DNA of 64,000 nucleotides from Stramentimicrobium sp964433555 (GCA_964433555.1 CAYSRG010000001.1:177983-241982), one strand, 5' to 3'. Positions 52,426 through 62,355 are shown, counted from the stretch's first letter. Made by a program: numbers and translations. The notes: generated by a model not told the origin, from the sequence alone.

Positions 52426-52807
52426 TGATTACTAATACAATTACTTTATTTTACTTTATTTTACATCATTTAATGAAAATTTAAAAATCGTAAAACGATT
52501 TTCTTAGTTATTGTTATTTTCTTTATTTATGTCTAAAACACTTTATTACAATTAGCAAATCATTATAACAAATGGATTATATAATAAACTCACCTCAGGT
52601 GCAAGAAAAGTATTATTTGAATGTGATTATTTTAAGGATTCAATAAGTATCTGAAAGTCTCTAAAATGTATTATTTCTTTTTACTATTTTCTTATCTATA
52701 AAAATCATTTTTTTCTGAAAATGTTTTGTGTTATACTAATGGAGAAATTTTAAAAAGCAAAAAGTATGGTTTTAAAAAATAAATACAAATTGACCGAGAG
52801 GTAGACA
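52426..52807. other. Divergent promoter region between TPR gene and lptF
   Basis: The 382 bases are AT-rich and non-coding. They must carry promoters in both directions. On the plus strand an extended -10 box is visible at 52729; on the minus strand no convincing box was found. Confidence 0.45.
52729..52737 (+). promoter_or_regulatory. Possible extended -10 promoter of lptF
   Basis: TGTTATACT fits the TGn-TATAAT extended -10 pattern and lies about 70 bases before the GTG start. The T-run 17 bases upstream is a weak -35. It is the best promoter candidate in the gap but is not decisive. Confidence 0.4.
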
Positions 52808-53899
52808 GTGAAAATTCCTGGCACAAAAATCATAGATCGCTATATTATTTCTCAGGTAATGAATTATTTCCTGGGAGTAGTAGCCCTTTTAACCATTCTA
52901 CTTATTATGGAAACAATGTTTGAACTTATGGAAATGCTTATCAATAAAAAAGTGCCTATTATAGATGTAATTGAATTATTACTCTATCGCCTTCCTGCCT
53001 TTTTAGTGCTAACCTTCCCTATCGCTCTCCTGGGTTCCAGTGAGCTGGCTATTGCTCAGATGTCTACTAATAACGAAATTGCAGCCATGCGCACTGGAGG
53101 TATCAGTTTTCGCAGAATTATGAAACCTTTTTTAGTTGCAGGCATTTTAATCAGTATTCTATCTTTTATAACTAATGATTACATAGTACCGGAAACCAAT
53201 CATATCTCTCAGAATATTATCAGGGAGATTGTGCTAAAGAAAGGTCCTCCCCATATTCAACGTAATGTCTTTTTCCGTGATGCCGAAAACCGATATTTTT
53301 ATATAAACCGTTTAGATGAACAAAATATGATTATGAGGGAAATAATGATTTATGAGATGACCCGTGAACGTTTCCCCAGGGTAATTACTGCCACTGAGGG
53401 TCAATGGGTTGTAGATACCTGGCAATTAAAGAATGGTACCATCTATAATTATAATGAGGACGGTAAGATTACCTATGAAATGAGTTTCCAGGAAATGGAA
53501 ATACAGGTGAAAGATGAGTTGCAGGACTTTTTCAAGAATCAGCGTACACCCCAGGAAATGCCTAGCAGAGAGTTAAGGCAACAAATACAGATACTATCTG
53601 ATGCGGGAGTGGATACTAAAAATTTTGAAGTAGACTATCATGTTAAATTTTCCTACCCCCTCTCTGGCTTGATTTTTGCCCTGATGGGTGTTCCCCTTGG
53701 TATTCAGATTAAAAGAAGTACCAAGGCTACCGGTATTATAATTAGTATTGCTCTGGTTTTTCTCTATTATGTGGTATATTCTTTATGTCGTTCCCTGGGT
53801 AGGGGTGGCATGGTAGATCCTTTCATTTCATCCTGGATACCTAATCTCATATTTTTAGTACTAGGTATTTTTCTGGTAATTAGAGCTGAAAAAACATAA
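52808..53899 (+). CDS. lptF: LptF/LptG-family LPS export permease
   Basis: The protein has the YjgP/YjgQ layout: IIDRYIISQVMNYFLGVVAL at the N-terminus, membrane segments near 15-35, 60-80 and 105-125, a periplasmic jellyroll domain (about 130-265), and three segments at the end (YHVKFSYPLSGLIFALMGVP, etc.). LptF and LptG form the membrane part of the ABC complex that extracts LPS. Only one such gene is present here. GTG 52808 has GAGAGG six bases upstream. The permease lies upstream of lptD. Confidence 0.92.
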   Translation: MKIPGTKIIDRYIISQVMNYFLGVVALLTILLIMETMFELMEMLINKKVPIIDVIELLLYRLPAFLVLTFPIALLGSSELAIAQMSTNNEIAAMRTGGISFRRIMKPFLVAGILISILSFITNDYIVPETNHISQNIIREIVLKKGPPHIQRNVFFRDAENRYFYINRLDEQNMIMREIMIYEMTRERFPRVITATEGQWVVDTWQLKNGTIYNYNEDGKITYEMSFQEMEIQVKDELQDFFKNQRTPQEMPSRELRQQIQILSDAGVDTKNFEVDYHVKFSYPLSGLIFALMGVPLGIQIKRSTKATGIIISIALVFLYYVVYSLCRSLGRGGMVDPFISSWIPNLIFLVLGIFLVIRAEKT

Positions 53900-54181
53900 T
53901 AACAGACACAAAGGCAGACACAAGGGGACGGTTCTCTTGTGATGATTGTGACATTATTTTAAGAAAATGTCGATGTAAGCAAATTATGGCAATGAAGTAG
54001 TCTCATATCATTATTTCCACATAGAATTGAACTTTAAACTTTATATTAATGAATAAAGAATAAATCTAAATTATTGTAAATAAAAATGTAAATAAAATAA
54101 TTGTAAATAATATTATATTCATAATATAATAATAAAATAATTGTAAATATACACTTAAATAAGGTAGAAAAATCAAACATT
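53900..54181 (+). other. Spacer between lptF and lptD with a REP-like repeat
   Basis: The spacer contains an inverted copy of the REP-like word at 53918-53941, an adjacent duplicated CAGACACAA word, then very AT-rich sequence to 54170 with several ATAATAAAATAATTGTAAAT-type repeats. No gene is seen. Confidence 0.5.
53918..53941 (-). repeat. REP-like AGAACCGTCCCC repeat, copy 3
   Basis: ACACAAGGGGACGGTTCTCT is the inverse of the words at 9606 and 37711. The three copies share AGAACCGTCCC. This one lies directly after the lptF stop. Confidence 0.6.
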
Positions 54182-57076
54182 ATGAACACAAGCAACTATA
54201 AATTCAGTTTCAAAAGTCAGCTATTTTATACTTATTCAAAAATTATCTTCGATATCTTTCATATATATATACCTAAAAATATATTTCTAACAATCTCCTC
54301 AATTTTCTACAATTTTTCGTTAAAAATACTGCTTAATTTGATATTAGCAGGTATATTAAGTATTGCTATCTTATCCATGCCCTTGATAAATATTTTAGCA
54401 GATGCTCAAACAGATTTTTTATCTGATGAGCAGATTAAAGCATATGCTGTTACCAGATTCTGGCAAGGGTTTACCGAGTATGAGATTCGTCTCTTCTGGT
54501 CTCCTTTTGAATGGGAAATGGCTGATGAATATAAAGTATTTAAAAGTGTTAATAAGGGTGATTTTGAGGAAATAGAAGCAGACTATCAAGATGAAGGTTT
54601 TCAGTATTGGTGGACTGATGATAATGTGCTGGATAGAAATACTTATAGCTACTATATAGAAGGTTATCAATTTAATGAATTGGTAGGAAGAACTGAACAG
54701 GTTGAAGTTGATTTCTGGTTGCCATCCTGTCCAGCTATATATCCAGTTGATAATGAAATTGTACAGGAAGAAGAGCCAGAATTTAAATGGCAATCAATTG
54801 CTATAACTACTTTTCCTTTTAAAAACGTTATATTTTCCGCTAGAGGAGAATTTATAGTACATGATTTAACTGAGGATGAAGAAATCTGGAGATTTGATAT
54901 TGAAGATATCAACACCAGCCAGATTACCTTTAACATGGAAGAGGCTAGCAAACCTTTGGAGAAAAAACACCAGTATCAATGGCAATTCCAGATTACCGGT
55001 TATGATGCAGACAATAAAGCTATTGCTGAATCTATTACCGGAGGTCTTTTTGGATTTCAGGAAGCAGTTGAAGAAATTGTACCTGAAGAGGAAGAAGAAT
55101 ACGTAGAGGGTAAATTAAGTATTGATGCTAATTTTGTTAGTTATCAAGTAATCAAGGGAGAAGATGTAGTTGTTGCTCAGGAAAATGTCAGTCTTAGCTA
55201 TGAGGATATTAGTCTCAAAGCAAATTATCTTCAGATTATTTTAGACCGAAATGAGTTGATAGCCAAAGAGGAAGTCGTTTTCAGCGTTGGAGAAGACACC
55301 TATTCCTGTCAGGCTTTGCATTATAACTGGAAAACAGACAAAATTATTATGGAAGATTTTGCGGGTGAAACCACTGGGAAAAATATCAGGGGATTGGTTT
55401 ACTATGAAGGTGGAAAAATGGAAAATTTCCCGGATACTATCGAAATATCAAGTGGTCTCTTTACTACCTGTGATCTGGAAGAACCGCACTGGCATATCGA
55501 AGCAGAACAAATTACTATCTATATTGATGATAAGATAGTTGCCAAAGGCGTTTCCTGGTATGAAGGAAAAAGAAAAATGTTTACTTTCCCTTCTTTTTTA
55601 ATCTTTCTAAGAGGGAAAAATCAACTTCCCTATATTCCCGATATTGGTCAGAGTTCCAGCGAAGGATGGTTTTTTAAGAATCAATTTAATTACGTTCAAG
55701 ATGCCTCTTCCTATGGTAGCATTTATGTCGATTGGATGCAAAAAAAGGGACTGGGAGCGGGGATTGAGCACACCTTTGAATTGGGGGAAGAAAGGGTAGA
55801 TGACGGTGAGGTAGTTCTTTACCTTTATGCTTTAAAAAGGAAATCTGCTAATATCTACGATCTGGATGCCAGCATTAAATACTGGCAAAATTTTGAAAAT
55901 GATTTAAGATTAAGAGCAAATATAACATATGATGGAACAGTGTATTCTGGTTCGCTACAGAGCTCAAGCCATACTATAGCACCTGATTTTTATATTTATA
56001 AAAAATGGGAAGATGCACTGCTTACTATTACTGGAAAATACAATTTCAATGTAAAAACGGATGCTACAACCAGTACCGGGAATATAAAAATGGTCTATGA
56101 TCAGACTATTACTGATGACTTAAGTTCGAATCTCGCTTTACTCTATACTTCAAAGGATTCCAATGATCAGGTTATAGATCACTGGCTACGTCCAGAATGG
56201 CAATTAAAATATACCGGACAGGGATACACGCTTAGACTTGTAACCGAAAAATTGATTGATTTAGGAGATAAGCTACCTGGTACCAGTACGGTAAGTACTC
56301 TTGATAGATTACCGGAGTTGATCTTTACTAAAAGTAGTACCGAATTATGGGAAACTGGCATCAAATACAGCATTAATGCATCACTCGGTAGGTATTATGA
56401 AAGTGCTACAGATCAAGAAAATGTGAGGGGAGAATATATAATAAACGTCAATAGGCCCTTTAAAATTACTGATAATATCAGTTTAACTGCCTCTGGTATT
56501 TATAGACAAGATGTCTATTTAACTGGGGAAGCACGTTATATGGTAGGCGGGAAGTTAGATTTGAAGGTAGGTTATCAACCAGAGTTTTATGGAAATTTTT
56601 CTTACAATTATTATATGTCTGAAGGACCAACTCCTTTTAATTTTGATGTATTAAGTCCTCTGACTGAATCTGCCAGTGCCAGTATAGTTTTAAAGCCAAG
56701 AGATGATTTACAAATTAACCTCTCTACTAATTATAATTTTGTAAGTGAATCCTTCGGTAGCCTTGGAGCAAGATTACAATGGAAACCAAAGGGAGACCAC
56801 AATATTTATTTAAGCACCTATTATGACTTAAATAAAAAGCAATGGAATAAACGAATTGATACAAGAATGTCACTAAAATTAAGCGATGAATGGAAGCTAA
56901 GCTACAGTGGTTCTGTTTACTTTGATAAATTTGATATCAGGAATAGCGTAATAAGTGTAGTCAGGGATTTACACTGTAGAGAGATTAGCATTAATTATCG
57001 TCAATCCACTAAATCTATATGGGTTGATTTTAGCATTAAAGCCTTTCCCACTGAAACCATCACCATCGGGGGATAA
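54182..57076 (+). CDS. lptD: LptD/OstA-family LPS assembly outer-membrane protein
   Basis: It has a signal segment (about 55-77, ending in LADAQ). Next is an unusual fibronectin-like region (about 85-290: WQGFTEYEIRLFWSPFEWEM, YQWQFQITGYDADNK), then an OstA-type jellyroll (about 310-430: ISLKANYLQIILDRNELIAK, VFSVGEDTYSCQALHYNWKT), and a large beta-barrel to residue 964. ISSGLFTTCDLEEPHWHIEA and VSWYEGKRKMFTFPSFLIFL are typical LptD barrel-plug segments. LptD inserts LPS into the outer leaflet. The usual paired cysteines are poorly conserved. At 964 residues it is longer than E. coli LptD because of the extra N-terminal domain. Confidence 0.88.
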   Translation: MNTSNYKFSFKSQLFYTYSKIIFDIFHIYIPKNIFLTISSIFYNFSLKILLNLILAGILSIAILSMPLINILADAQTDFLSDEQIKAYAVTRFWQGFTEYEIRLFWSPFEWEMADEYKVFKSVNKGDFEEIEADYQDEGFQYWWTDDNVLDRNTYSYYIEGYQFNELVGRTEQVEVDFWLPSCPAIYPVDNEIVQEEEPEFKWQSIAITTFPFKNVIFSARGEFIVHDLTEDEEIWRFDIEDINTSQITFNMEEASKPLEKKHQYQWQFQITGYDADNKAIAESITGGLFGFQEAVEEIVPEEEEEYVEGKLSIDANFVSYQVIKGEDVVVAQENVSLSYEDISLKANYLQIILDRNELIAKEEVVFSVGEDTYSCQALHYNWKTDKIIMEDFAGETTGKNIRGLVYYEGGKMENFPDTIEISSGLFTTCDLEEPHWHIEAEQITIYIDDKIVAKGVSWYEGKRKMFTFPSFLIFLRGKNQLPYIPDIGQSSSEGWFFKNQFNYVQDASSYGSIYVDWMQKKGLGAGIEHTFELGEERVDDGEVVLYLYALKRKSANIYDLDASIKYWQNFENDLRLRANITYDGTVYSGSLQSSSHTIAPDFYIYKKWEDALLTITGKYNFNVKTDATTSTGNIKMVYDQTITDDLSSNLALLYTSKDSNDQVIDHWLRPEWQLKYTGQGYTLRLVTEKLIDLGDKLPGTSTVSTLDRLPELIFTKSSTELWETGIKYSINASLGRYYESATDQENVRGEYIINVNRPFKITDNISLTASGIYRQDVYLTGEARYMVGGKLDLKVGYQPEFYGNFSYNYYMSEGPTPFNFDVLSPLTESASASIVLKPRDDLQINLSTNYNFVSESFGSLGARLQWKPKGDHNIYLSTYYDLNKKQWNKRIDTRMSLKLSDEWKLSYSGSVYFDKFDIRNSVISVVRDLHCREISINYRQSTKSIWVDFSIKAFPTETITIGG

Positions 57077-57101
57077 GAGATAATACAATACATTTACCGT
57101 C

Positions 57102-57710
57102 CTATGACATAACAAGGGAAATAGTCACTTTAACAATATCAAAATCAAGGTTACCTTCTGAATCTAATGGAAAGTCTTGTACTATTTTATTAAAGTTTGA
57201 TAAACTGGTGTTAATGGTTAAATCTGATGAGTTGTTAATATAATCGTAAGTCGCATCATTGTAATCAGTGGTTATAACATTCATAAAAATCTTCTCAGGA
57301 TTACCTAAAGAATCAAGATCGAGATTAACCTGAAAATAGTTATCGTCTGTTACACCAATACTGGTATACTGACAGCTGTTATCCCACTTTCCAAAACAGA
57401 ATCCCATATAATCTAACATAATATAATGATACCCTTCTTCCCATTCCTCTCTATCCCAGGATGGTGGCTTTGAAGCTTCTTCTCTGGTATCAAAAACAAT
57501 ATAATATTTTCCAAGTTCAGTATTTACCTGTCCGTTTTCATTTAAATCCACCTTGATAATCAATAATTTATTTTCCTCACCGCCTCCCCCATCAGGCCAG
57601 CGGGCACATCCATTTATAAGGAAAACAATAATCATAATCAGCAAGGCACTTAAGCCAAATTTAAATAAGGTACTACTCTTTGCTCTATCTTTAACAAGTC
57701 TATTAGACAT
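57102..57710 (-). CDS. Hypothetical lipoprotein
   Basis: MSNRLVKDRAKSSTLFKFGL and LIMIIVFLINGC give a signal peptide with a lipobox. The mature protein (about 165 residues) is rich in beta strands and acidic residues (IIKVDLNENGQVNTELGKYY, TDYNDATYDYINNSSDLTIN), and ends VTISLVMS. No family is recognised. The start ATG 57710 has GGAG seven bases upstream; the reading frame could extend further to 57830 but that part overlaps the next gene. It overlaps that gene by eight bases and converges with lptD. Confidence 0.72.
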   Translation of the reverse strand: MSNRLVKDRAKSSTLFKFGLSALLIMIIVFLINGCARWPDGGGGEENKLLIIKVDLNENGQVNTELGKYYIVFDTREEASKPPSWDREEWEEGYHYIMLDYMGFCFGKWDNSCQYTSIGVTDDNYFQVNLDLDSLGNPEKIFMNVITTDYNDATYDYINNSSDLTINTSLSNFNKIVQDFPLDSEGNLDFDIVKVTISLVMS

Positions 57711-57948
57711 AATGAATCTCCATTTTATACTTGGTATACTTGGGGTCAGGGTAATGAATAAAACGCTCATAGTAATGAAAATATATAGCAGATAGAGCGG
57801 CATGCATAAACAAGGCTTGTTCCTTTTCACTCAAAGGCGCAATCATATCATGTGAGGGTGGTAGAAATATTCCGATAATCGCATCTACAACAAAAAAGAC
57901 CCCGGTAAGCACAATGATTTTAGTTAGAACTGATATTAATTTTTTCAT
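57703..57948 (-). CDS. Small membrane protein
   Basis: ATG 57948 with AGGA seven bases upstream begins an 81-residue protein with one membrane span (about 10-32, VLTKIIVLTGVFFVVDAIIG). It then has a tail with ALFMHAALSAIYFHYYERFI and a Tyr/His-rich end. A GTG seven codons upstream falls inside the ribosome site. It is coupled by overlap to the lipoprotein gene. Function unknown. Confidence 0.65.
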   Translation of the reverse strand: MKKLISVLTKIIVLTGVFFVVDAIIGIFLPPSHDMIAPLSEKEQALFMHAALSAIYFHYYERFIHYPDPKYTKYKMEIHYV

Positions 57949-58046
57949 TCGCCTTTCCTTTCCGCGCACTTTTTCGTAACATTTCTTAAAATATTCGAAG
58001 AAGTCAAGGTTCAGGTCTCAACAGGCTGATCCCTGTATTATTCATC

Positions 58047-58748
58047 TCAGATGCGACGGAGTAGCCTGAACATAATAATCAACCATACCAGGTGTACCAT
58101 TGCTGCCAGAATTAAGTTAGCAATATCAAATGGAGTGTTGATTAATCTCACTACCCAATAAAATGGAGTCAGGGCTCCGACAACACTTAACCAGGGTAGT
58201 CTGAAAAGGTCCGCTACCGCAAGCACATTTAGCATGCTTAATCCCTTGGAATAAGTCACTCCCTTTACCTTATCCCCTGCAAAGGTAAATAGAAACAGAC
58301 CAATAAGTACTCCGGACAGGCTGTTCAGGAAAGCTATGTAAACAAGCAGAACTAAGGGAACATAATAGATGTCAATAAAGTAATAACCAATAATAGTATA
58401 GGTAAAGGCTGTGCTGAAGGGAATCAGGGAACGCATGATAATGTATCCAAGATAGCCTAACGGAGTAACCGACATTAATTCGTATATGCGTGCATCACGG
58501 TCATCGATCATCAGAAAACCGCAAACCGTTCCTAACATGAATGGTGCCATCAGAAGGGCCATGGCCAGAACATATCCATAATAAGGCCGAAGATCAAAAC
58601 CTGTGTACTGGAGCAACAGAGGCACTCCGTAGATAACCAGCAATTTGACGATACCGATAATAAAGAGAGGTAGAATCATGAAGATAATTAAAATCGGTTC
58701 CCTGAAAATCAGTTTCAAATCTACTTTCAGCGCAGTCTGATTTAACAT
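58047..58748 (-). CDS. ABC-2-type transporter permease
   Basis: The protein has about six membrane segments (for example EPILIIFMILPLFIIGIVKL, VYIAFLNSLSGVLIGLFLFT) and the ABC-2 centre ALLMAPFMLGTVCGFLMIDD followed by YELMSVTPLGYLGYIIMRSL. It starts three bases after the stop of the other permease gene with AGGGAG upstream. The operon ATPase-permease-permease resembles the Rv2688c-Rv2686c exporter type, whose substrates are drugs or lipids. The substrate here is not known. Confidence 0.87.
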   Translation of the reverse strand: MLNQTALKVDLKLIFREPILIIFMILPLFIIGIVKLLVIYGVPLLLQYTGFDLRPYYGYVLAMALLMAPFMLGTVCGFLMIDDRDARIYELMSVTPLGYLGYIIMRSLIPFSTAFTYTIIGYYFIDIYYVPLVLLVYIAFLNSLSGVLIGLFLFTFAGDKVKGVTYSKGLSMLNVLAVADLFRLPWLSVVGALTPFYWVVRLINTPFDIANLILAAMVHLVWLIIMFRLLRRI

Positions 58749-58751
58749 TTA

Positions 58752-59444
58752 CTACTCTCCCTTCGTCACCATGCCTTCAAAAATATTCTTTACATAAAAA
58801 AGCAAGACAGCATTAACAACAAAAAGGTAAATCGTCAATGCAAGAATGCCTTTTATATCTATTCCATTAAATGCTCCGAAAACCAATTGTAATCCGGCCA
58901 CGCTGGGGAAGATATTGAAAATCCAGGAATAAGAAAATCCTAGCAGGGAAAAGCAAGGCAGTACAATCAGGAGCATATAGGGAATCATCTTAATGAAATA
59001 CTGGTTCATGGTTGTACAGTCAGCGGCAGCAATAAAGCCATATAAAACAAAAAAGGAAGAGCTTAGCATTATACCAACAATCAATATAAACCAGTTGAGC
59101 GGTTCATGATAGGTAACCAGGACAATCATAGTAGCGGCAGTTATAGCCAGAATGGTCAATGACAGGACTTTGGCCAACAAATATTCGATAGAGCGCAAAG
59201 GTGTGACGATGATATACTGGAGGACGCCCTGCACCTTCTCCAGCATAATAATTGCCCCTATAAAGAAAAATCCAACCATGGATGGGTCTGAAAAAACAAC
59301 CAATGGTACGGCAAATTCTTTCCATTCAGGGGGGAATTTTGCCAGGATAATCATATAGATGAAAGTGAGTAAGACATAAACCAGGTAAAATCCCTGTTTA
59401 ATCTGAAAACGAATATCCGCCCGAAAGGCATTAAGTAATCTCAT
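58752..59444 (-). CDS. ABC-2-type transporter permease
   Basis: The layout matches the neighbouring permease: about six segments (YLVYVLLTFIYMIILAKFPP, MVGFFFIGAIIMLEKVQGVL, YLLAKVLSLTILAITAATMI) and 230 residues. VLQYIIVTPLRSIEYLLAK is the coupling region with the ATPase. Its ATG overlaps the ATPase stop (59441-59444, ATGA). The two permeases would form a heterodimer with the ATPase dimer on the cytoplasmic side. Confidence 0.87.
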   Translation of the reverse strand: MRLLNAFRADIRFQIKQGFYLVYVLLTFIYMIILAKFPPEWKEFAVPLVVFSDPSMVGFFFIGAIIMLEKVQGVLQYIIVTPLRSIEYLLAKVLSLTILAITAATMIVLVTYHEPLNWFILIVGIMLSSSFFVLYGFIAAADCTTMNQYFIKMIPYMLLIVLPCFSLLGFSYSWIFNIFPSVAGLQLVFGAFNGIDIKGILALTIYLFVVNAVLLFYVKNIFEGMVTKGE

Positions 59445-60400
59445 TGCAGTTCCCTCCCGGTTAGCTTGATAAAAATATCTTCCAGAGTTGCTTCCTGGGT
59501 ATGCATTGTGCGTATCTCATAACGGCTTAGGATTTCCAGGAATTGTTTATTACTACCGATATCGTTCAACGGAAATTGTGCTTTTAGATAATTCTTGTTT
59601 TTAGGGTCGGTATTATCACTGCCTTTACTAGAAATGTTACTAATATTAGTAACATTTTCAACAGCTTTACCTGTATCAATATTGCCGATATCAGTGGTGT
59701 TGCCAGGGTAGTAAACAATTTCAATCGTTTTGCGCCCGTGCTTAAGTTTTAGTTCAGCTGGGCTATCGATAACAGGTACCTTGCCTTCGATAATAAAAGC
59801 AACTCTATCACAAAGATAATCTGCTTCAGTCATATTATGGGTCGTCAGGAAAATCGTCTTACCCTGCTTTTTTAATGCCAAAATCATATTACGGATAATC
59901 TTGGCATTAACCGGGTCAAGTCCCGAGGTTGGTTCGTCAAAAAAAAGCAGATCCGGAGCGTGTATGATAGACCGTATAAAATTTAACCTCATCTTCATGC
60001 CCCTGGAATAATTTTCCACACGTTTATCCCGGTCTGGAAGCAGACCTACACTATCCAGTAATTCTTCCTTATTTGTTATATTCTTGCTATAGTAAGAGCC
60101 AAACAGATCAAGGTTTTCATATGCAGTCAGTTTTTCATAGAGATTGGGAAAATCAAAGACCACACCTATTTTTTCAAAGAAGTCCCTGCCCCATTTTCTC
60201 CTTTCCAATCCCATTACTTCTACCCTTCCGCTATAGTTGTGCAATAGCCCGACTATGATGCGTTGTGTAGTGGTTTTACCGGCGCCACTTGGCCCCAGGA
60301 AGCCAAATATTTCTCCATCATTGATATTAAAATCAATTCCATTGATAGCCTTCTTCAGCGATCGCCGGTAAGCAAATTCTAATTTTGAAACCTCAATCAT
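59441..60400 (-). CDS. ABC transporter ATP-binding protein of the export operon
   Basis: Walker A is GPSGAGKTTTQ (about 37-47), the signature YSRGMKMRLNFIRSI is of the CcmA/drug-export type, Walker B is LLFFDEPTSGLD and the switch histidine is in LTTHNMTEADYL. The C-terminal 90 residues (about 230-319) form an accessory domain with an Asn/Ser/Lys-rich variable loop (VTNISNISSKGSDN). GGGAG lies eight bases before ATG 60400. It is the first gene of a three-gene operon. Confidence 0.92.
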   Translation of the reverse strand: MIEVSKLEFAYRRSLKKAINGIDFNINDGEIFGFLGPSGAGKTTTQRIIVGLLHNYSGRVEVMGLERRKWGRDFFEKIGVVFDFPNLYEKLTAYENLDLFGSYYSKNITNKEELLDSVGLLPDRDKRVENYSRGMKMRLNFIRSIIHAPDLLFFDEPTSGLDPVNAKIIRNMILALKKQGKTIFLTTHNMTEADYLCDRVAFIIEGKVPVIDSPAELKLKHGRKTIEIVYYPGNTTDIGNIDTGKAVENVTNISNISSKGSDNTDPKNKNYLKAQFPLNDIGSNKQFLEILSRYEIRTMHTQEATLEDIFIKLTGRELQ

Positions 60401-60558
60401 TTATATTTAGCTCCCTTAAGATATTTAGACACCCATCTACACCTGGGGCATATGTCCTTATTCTTGTATAAAGAAAGTTATTTAACTATCCTGGTTAATC
60501 AGATTATTCTATAGTTGAATGTTATTTTTCAATTATAGACCCCATTGTTTAACATTAT

Positions 60559-61251
60559 TTAATCTAGGATAATGCTACTTCTAACATTCCCAGTCACTTC
60601 CAGTTTATCATCATCAATGTAGAAGATTGCACTATCACCTGATATTCTACGATTGTTGGCAATTTCTTCAATTTTAACTCCGCCAGTTAAAGAAATTTTA
60701 TCTTCTGCATCATTATAAATTGCTTCCAGTGCATTGATAGTATAATCTTTTTTGCTTATAACTACTTCTCCAGTGGCAGTCATATTTTTAGTTTCGGTAA
60801 AAATCTCTAATTTCTGGCATAACCAGGTAATATTATCAGGTTCTCCCTGGTTGTCCTCTCTTTCCTGTACTAATTCTACCTGGTTTTCAAAAATATAACG
60901 TTTGTCATTTAGAAATGCCTCCAGTTTCTCACCGGTAATGGTTATATCCTCCTGGATTAATTTCACATTTTCAGAGATCTGTCCGATTTTATTATCAACA
61001 TTAAATGATGCTAATTCGGAGGTGAGAGTAGTATCTTCCTGGATAATAACCACGTTACCAATAAAAACCATCAAGTCATTTTCTTTGTCATAGTTGACCT
61101 GATCGGCTGTAAGTTCCACTACGGATTCTTCCTGCTGATTATTTTCCTGGATTGCTATTTCTGTCTGCTCTGTTTGTTCCTGAGCAGATATAAAGACAGT
61201 TAATACACTCGTTAATATAATTACCAAAAATCCAATAAACAACTTTCTCAT
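60559..61251 (-). CDS. lptA: LptA/OstA-like periplasmic LPS transport protein
   Basis: A signal peptide (MRKLFIGFLVIILTSVLTVF, cut near SAQ) is followed by a Gln/Glu-rich linker and then OstA-type repeats: ELTADQVNYDKENDLMVFIG, SELASFNVDNKIGQISENVK and KLEIFTETKNMTATGEVVIS. These are slippery jellyroll strands that pass LPS across the periplasm. It is the second gene of an LptC-LptA pair (61883 to 60559), a common order. Length 230 residues. Confidence 0.87.
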   Translation of the reverse strand: MRKLFIGFLVIILTSVLTVFISAQEQTEQTEIAIQENNQQEESVVELTADQVNYDKENDLMVFIGNVVIIQEDTTLTSELASFNVDNKIGQISENVKLIQEDITITGEKLEAFLNDKRYIFENQVELVQEREDNQGEPDNITWLCQKLEIFTETKNMTATGEVVISKKDYTINALEAIYNDAEDKISLTGGVKIEEIANNRRISGDSAIFYIDDDKLEVTGNVRSSIILD

Positions 61252-61304
61252 ATAACTACCATACCCTTCCTTCCTCTTTTATTTTTTAATTTGTTGATTA
61301 TGTA

Positions 61305-61883
61305 TTATAGTTTCATGGTTACTGTTACTCTATTGAATAATTCTAACTGAGTCATTTCCATATTGGTAGAAAAACCACCGGCAATAATATAATTATCATC
61401 AACCTGTAATTCTACCTGTTCATTGCTCGATAATCTCTGTTCTTCAGAATGCCAGAATACCTTCTCCCCTCTCAAAGAGTCTCCATCCTCTTTAGAAATC
61501 AATACATCTCCATTTAACTCCATATCCTTGCTCTGCATATTAGCAATGCATTTCTGAGCTAAAATCTTCAAATGCGGTTTTTCATCTTTAAATATGGTCA
61601 TCTGCTTGATATTTTCAAATAAGGTACTTTCTCGATCTTCAGCTATAGATATAGTATCCGCTTCAATTAACCATTCTTTCTTTTCATCTTTAATACCTAA
61701 AACCTGTCCCTCACCAATACGCACAGGAGGCTCATGAATTATAATATCATCCTCTACCTGATTAATAGCTTCTTCAGGTGATATTGTTTCCTCTGGAGGA
61801 GTTTTATAATAAAAATTATAAAATAGATATATACCAAATATCAAAACTACTATTATTATTAGATATAATTTTATATTTTTCAT
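61305..61883 (-). CDS. lptC: LptC-like bitopic membrane protein
   Basis: One N-terminal membrane segment (about 5-23, YLIIIVVLIFGIYLFYNFYY) is followed by a periplasmic OstA-type fold: GQVLGIKDEKKEWLIEADTI, HLKILAQKCIANMQSKDMEL, VLISKEDGDSLRGEKVFWHS. LptC connects the LptF/G complex to LptA. It lies directly upstream of lptA with 53 bases between. The length, 192 residues, is typical. Confidence 0.87.
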   Translation of the reverse strand: MKNIKLYLIIIVVLIFGIYLFYNFYYKTPPEETISPEEAINQVEDDIIIHEPPVRIGEGQVLGIKDEKKEWLIEADTISIAEDRESTLFENIKQMTIFKDEKPHLKILAQKCIANMQSKDMELNGDVLISKEDGDSLRGEKVFWHSEEQRLSSNEQVELQVDDNYIIAGGFSTNMEMTQLELFNRVTVTMKL

Positions 61884-62355
61884 TGCTTATATTAATGCCC
61901 CGTCTTCCCCCAGTTTCTGCCGTTCTGTCAGGAATAGGTTTGAATATCTCAAAACATAACAAGAATGTTATTTCATCAAAACCTAATTCCTGGTTATGTT
62001 TTCAAAATATATTGTAACATAAACCTGCTTGAAAAAATATATGTTTTTGTTGACAGCAACTAGTAAGTAGCAAGTTACTGGTTATAGTTGTTTGTGTCTG
62101 ATATTTAGTATTTAGTAAAGCGTTAATTTAGTCATCAGTAGTTGGTCGCTAATATTTGATTCTTAGTGTAAATGGTTTAAAGTTTTCAGTTAAAATCTCC
62201 TTGCGTAAAGGTAGATGAGATTGTCTCAATGCTGTGCTCCTCGCAATGACAATTTCGTTATGTGTCATAAGCCGTGCGTATTATGTAAATCATAGGTAAG
62301 AGTTGTTGCCCAAAAAGATTAACCAAAAACTAAAAACTTTTAGCTGAAAACCTTA
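61884..62355. other. Spacer with dispersed repeats
   Basis: No gene is supported in this 472-base gap. It holds the CTCGCAATGAC repeat (62217-62250) and a composite repeat (62236-62352). Phrases such as CAACTAGTAAGTAGCAAG (62059) resemble CCAGTAACTAGTTGCTATC at 2119. The right half of the gap is almost all repeat. Confidence 0.5.
62236..62352 (-). repeat. Composite dispersed repeat, copy B
   Basis: This is the inverse partner of 36474-36590. The shared words run from CGCAATGACAATTTCGTTAT through a loosely matching middle to CTAAAAACTTTTAGCTGAAA. Most mismatches are single substitutions, with a divergent patch around the middle. Confidence 0.75.
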
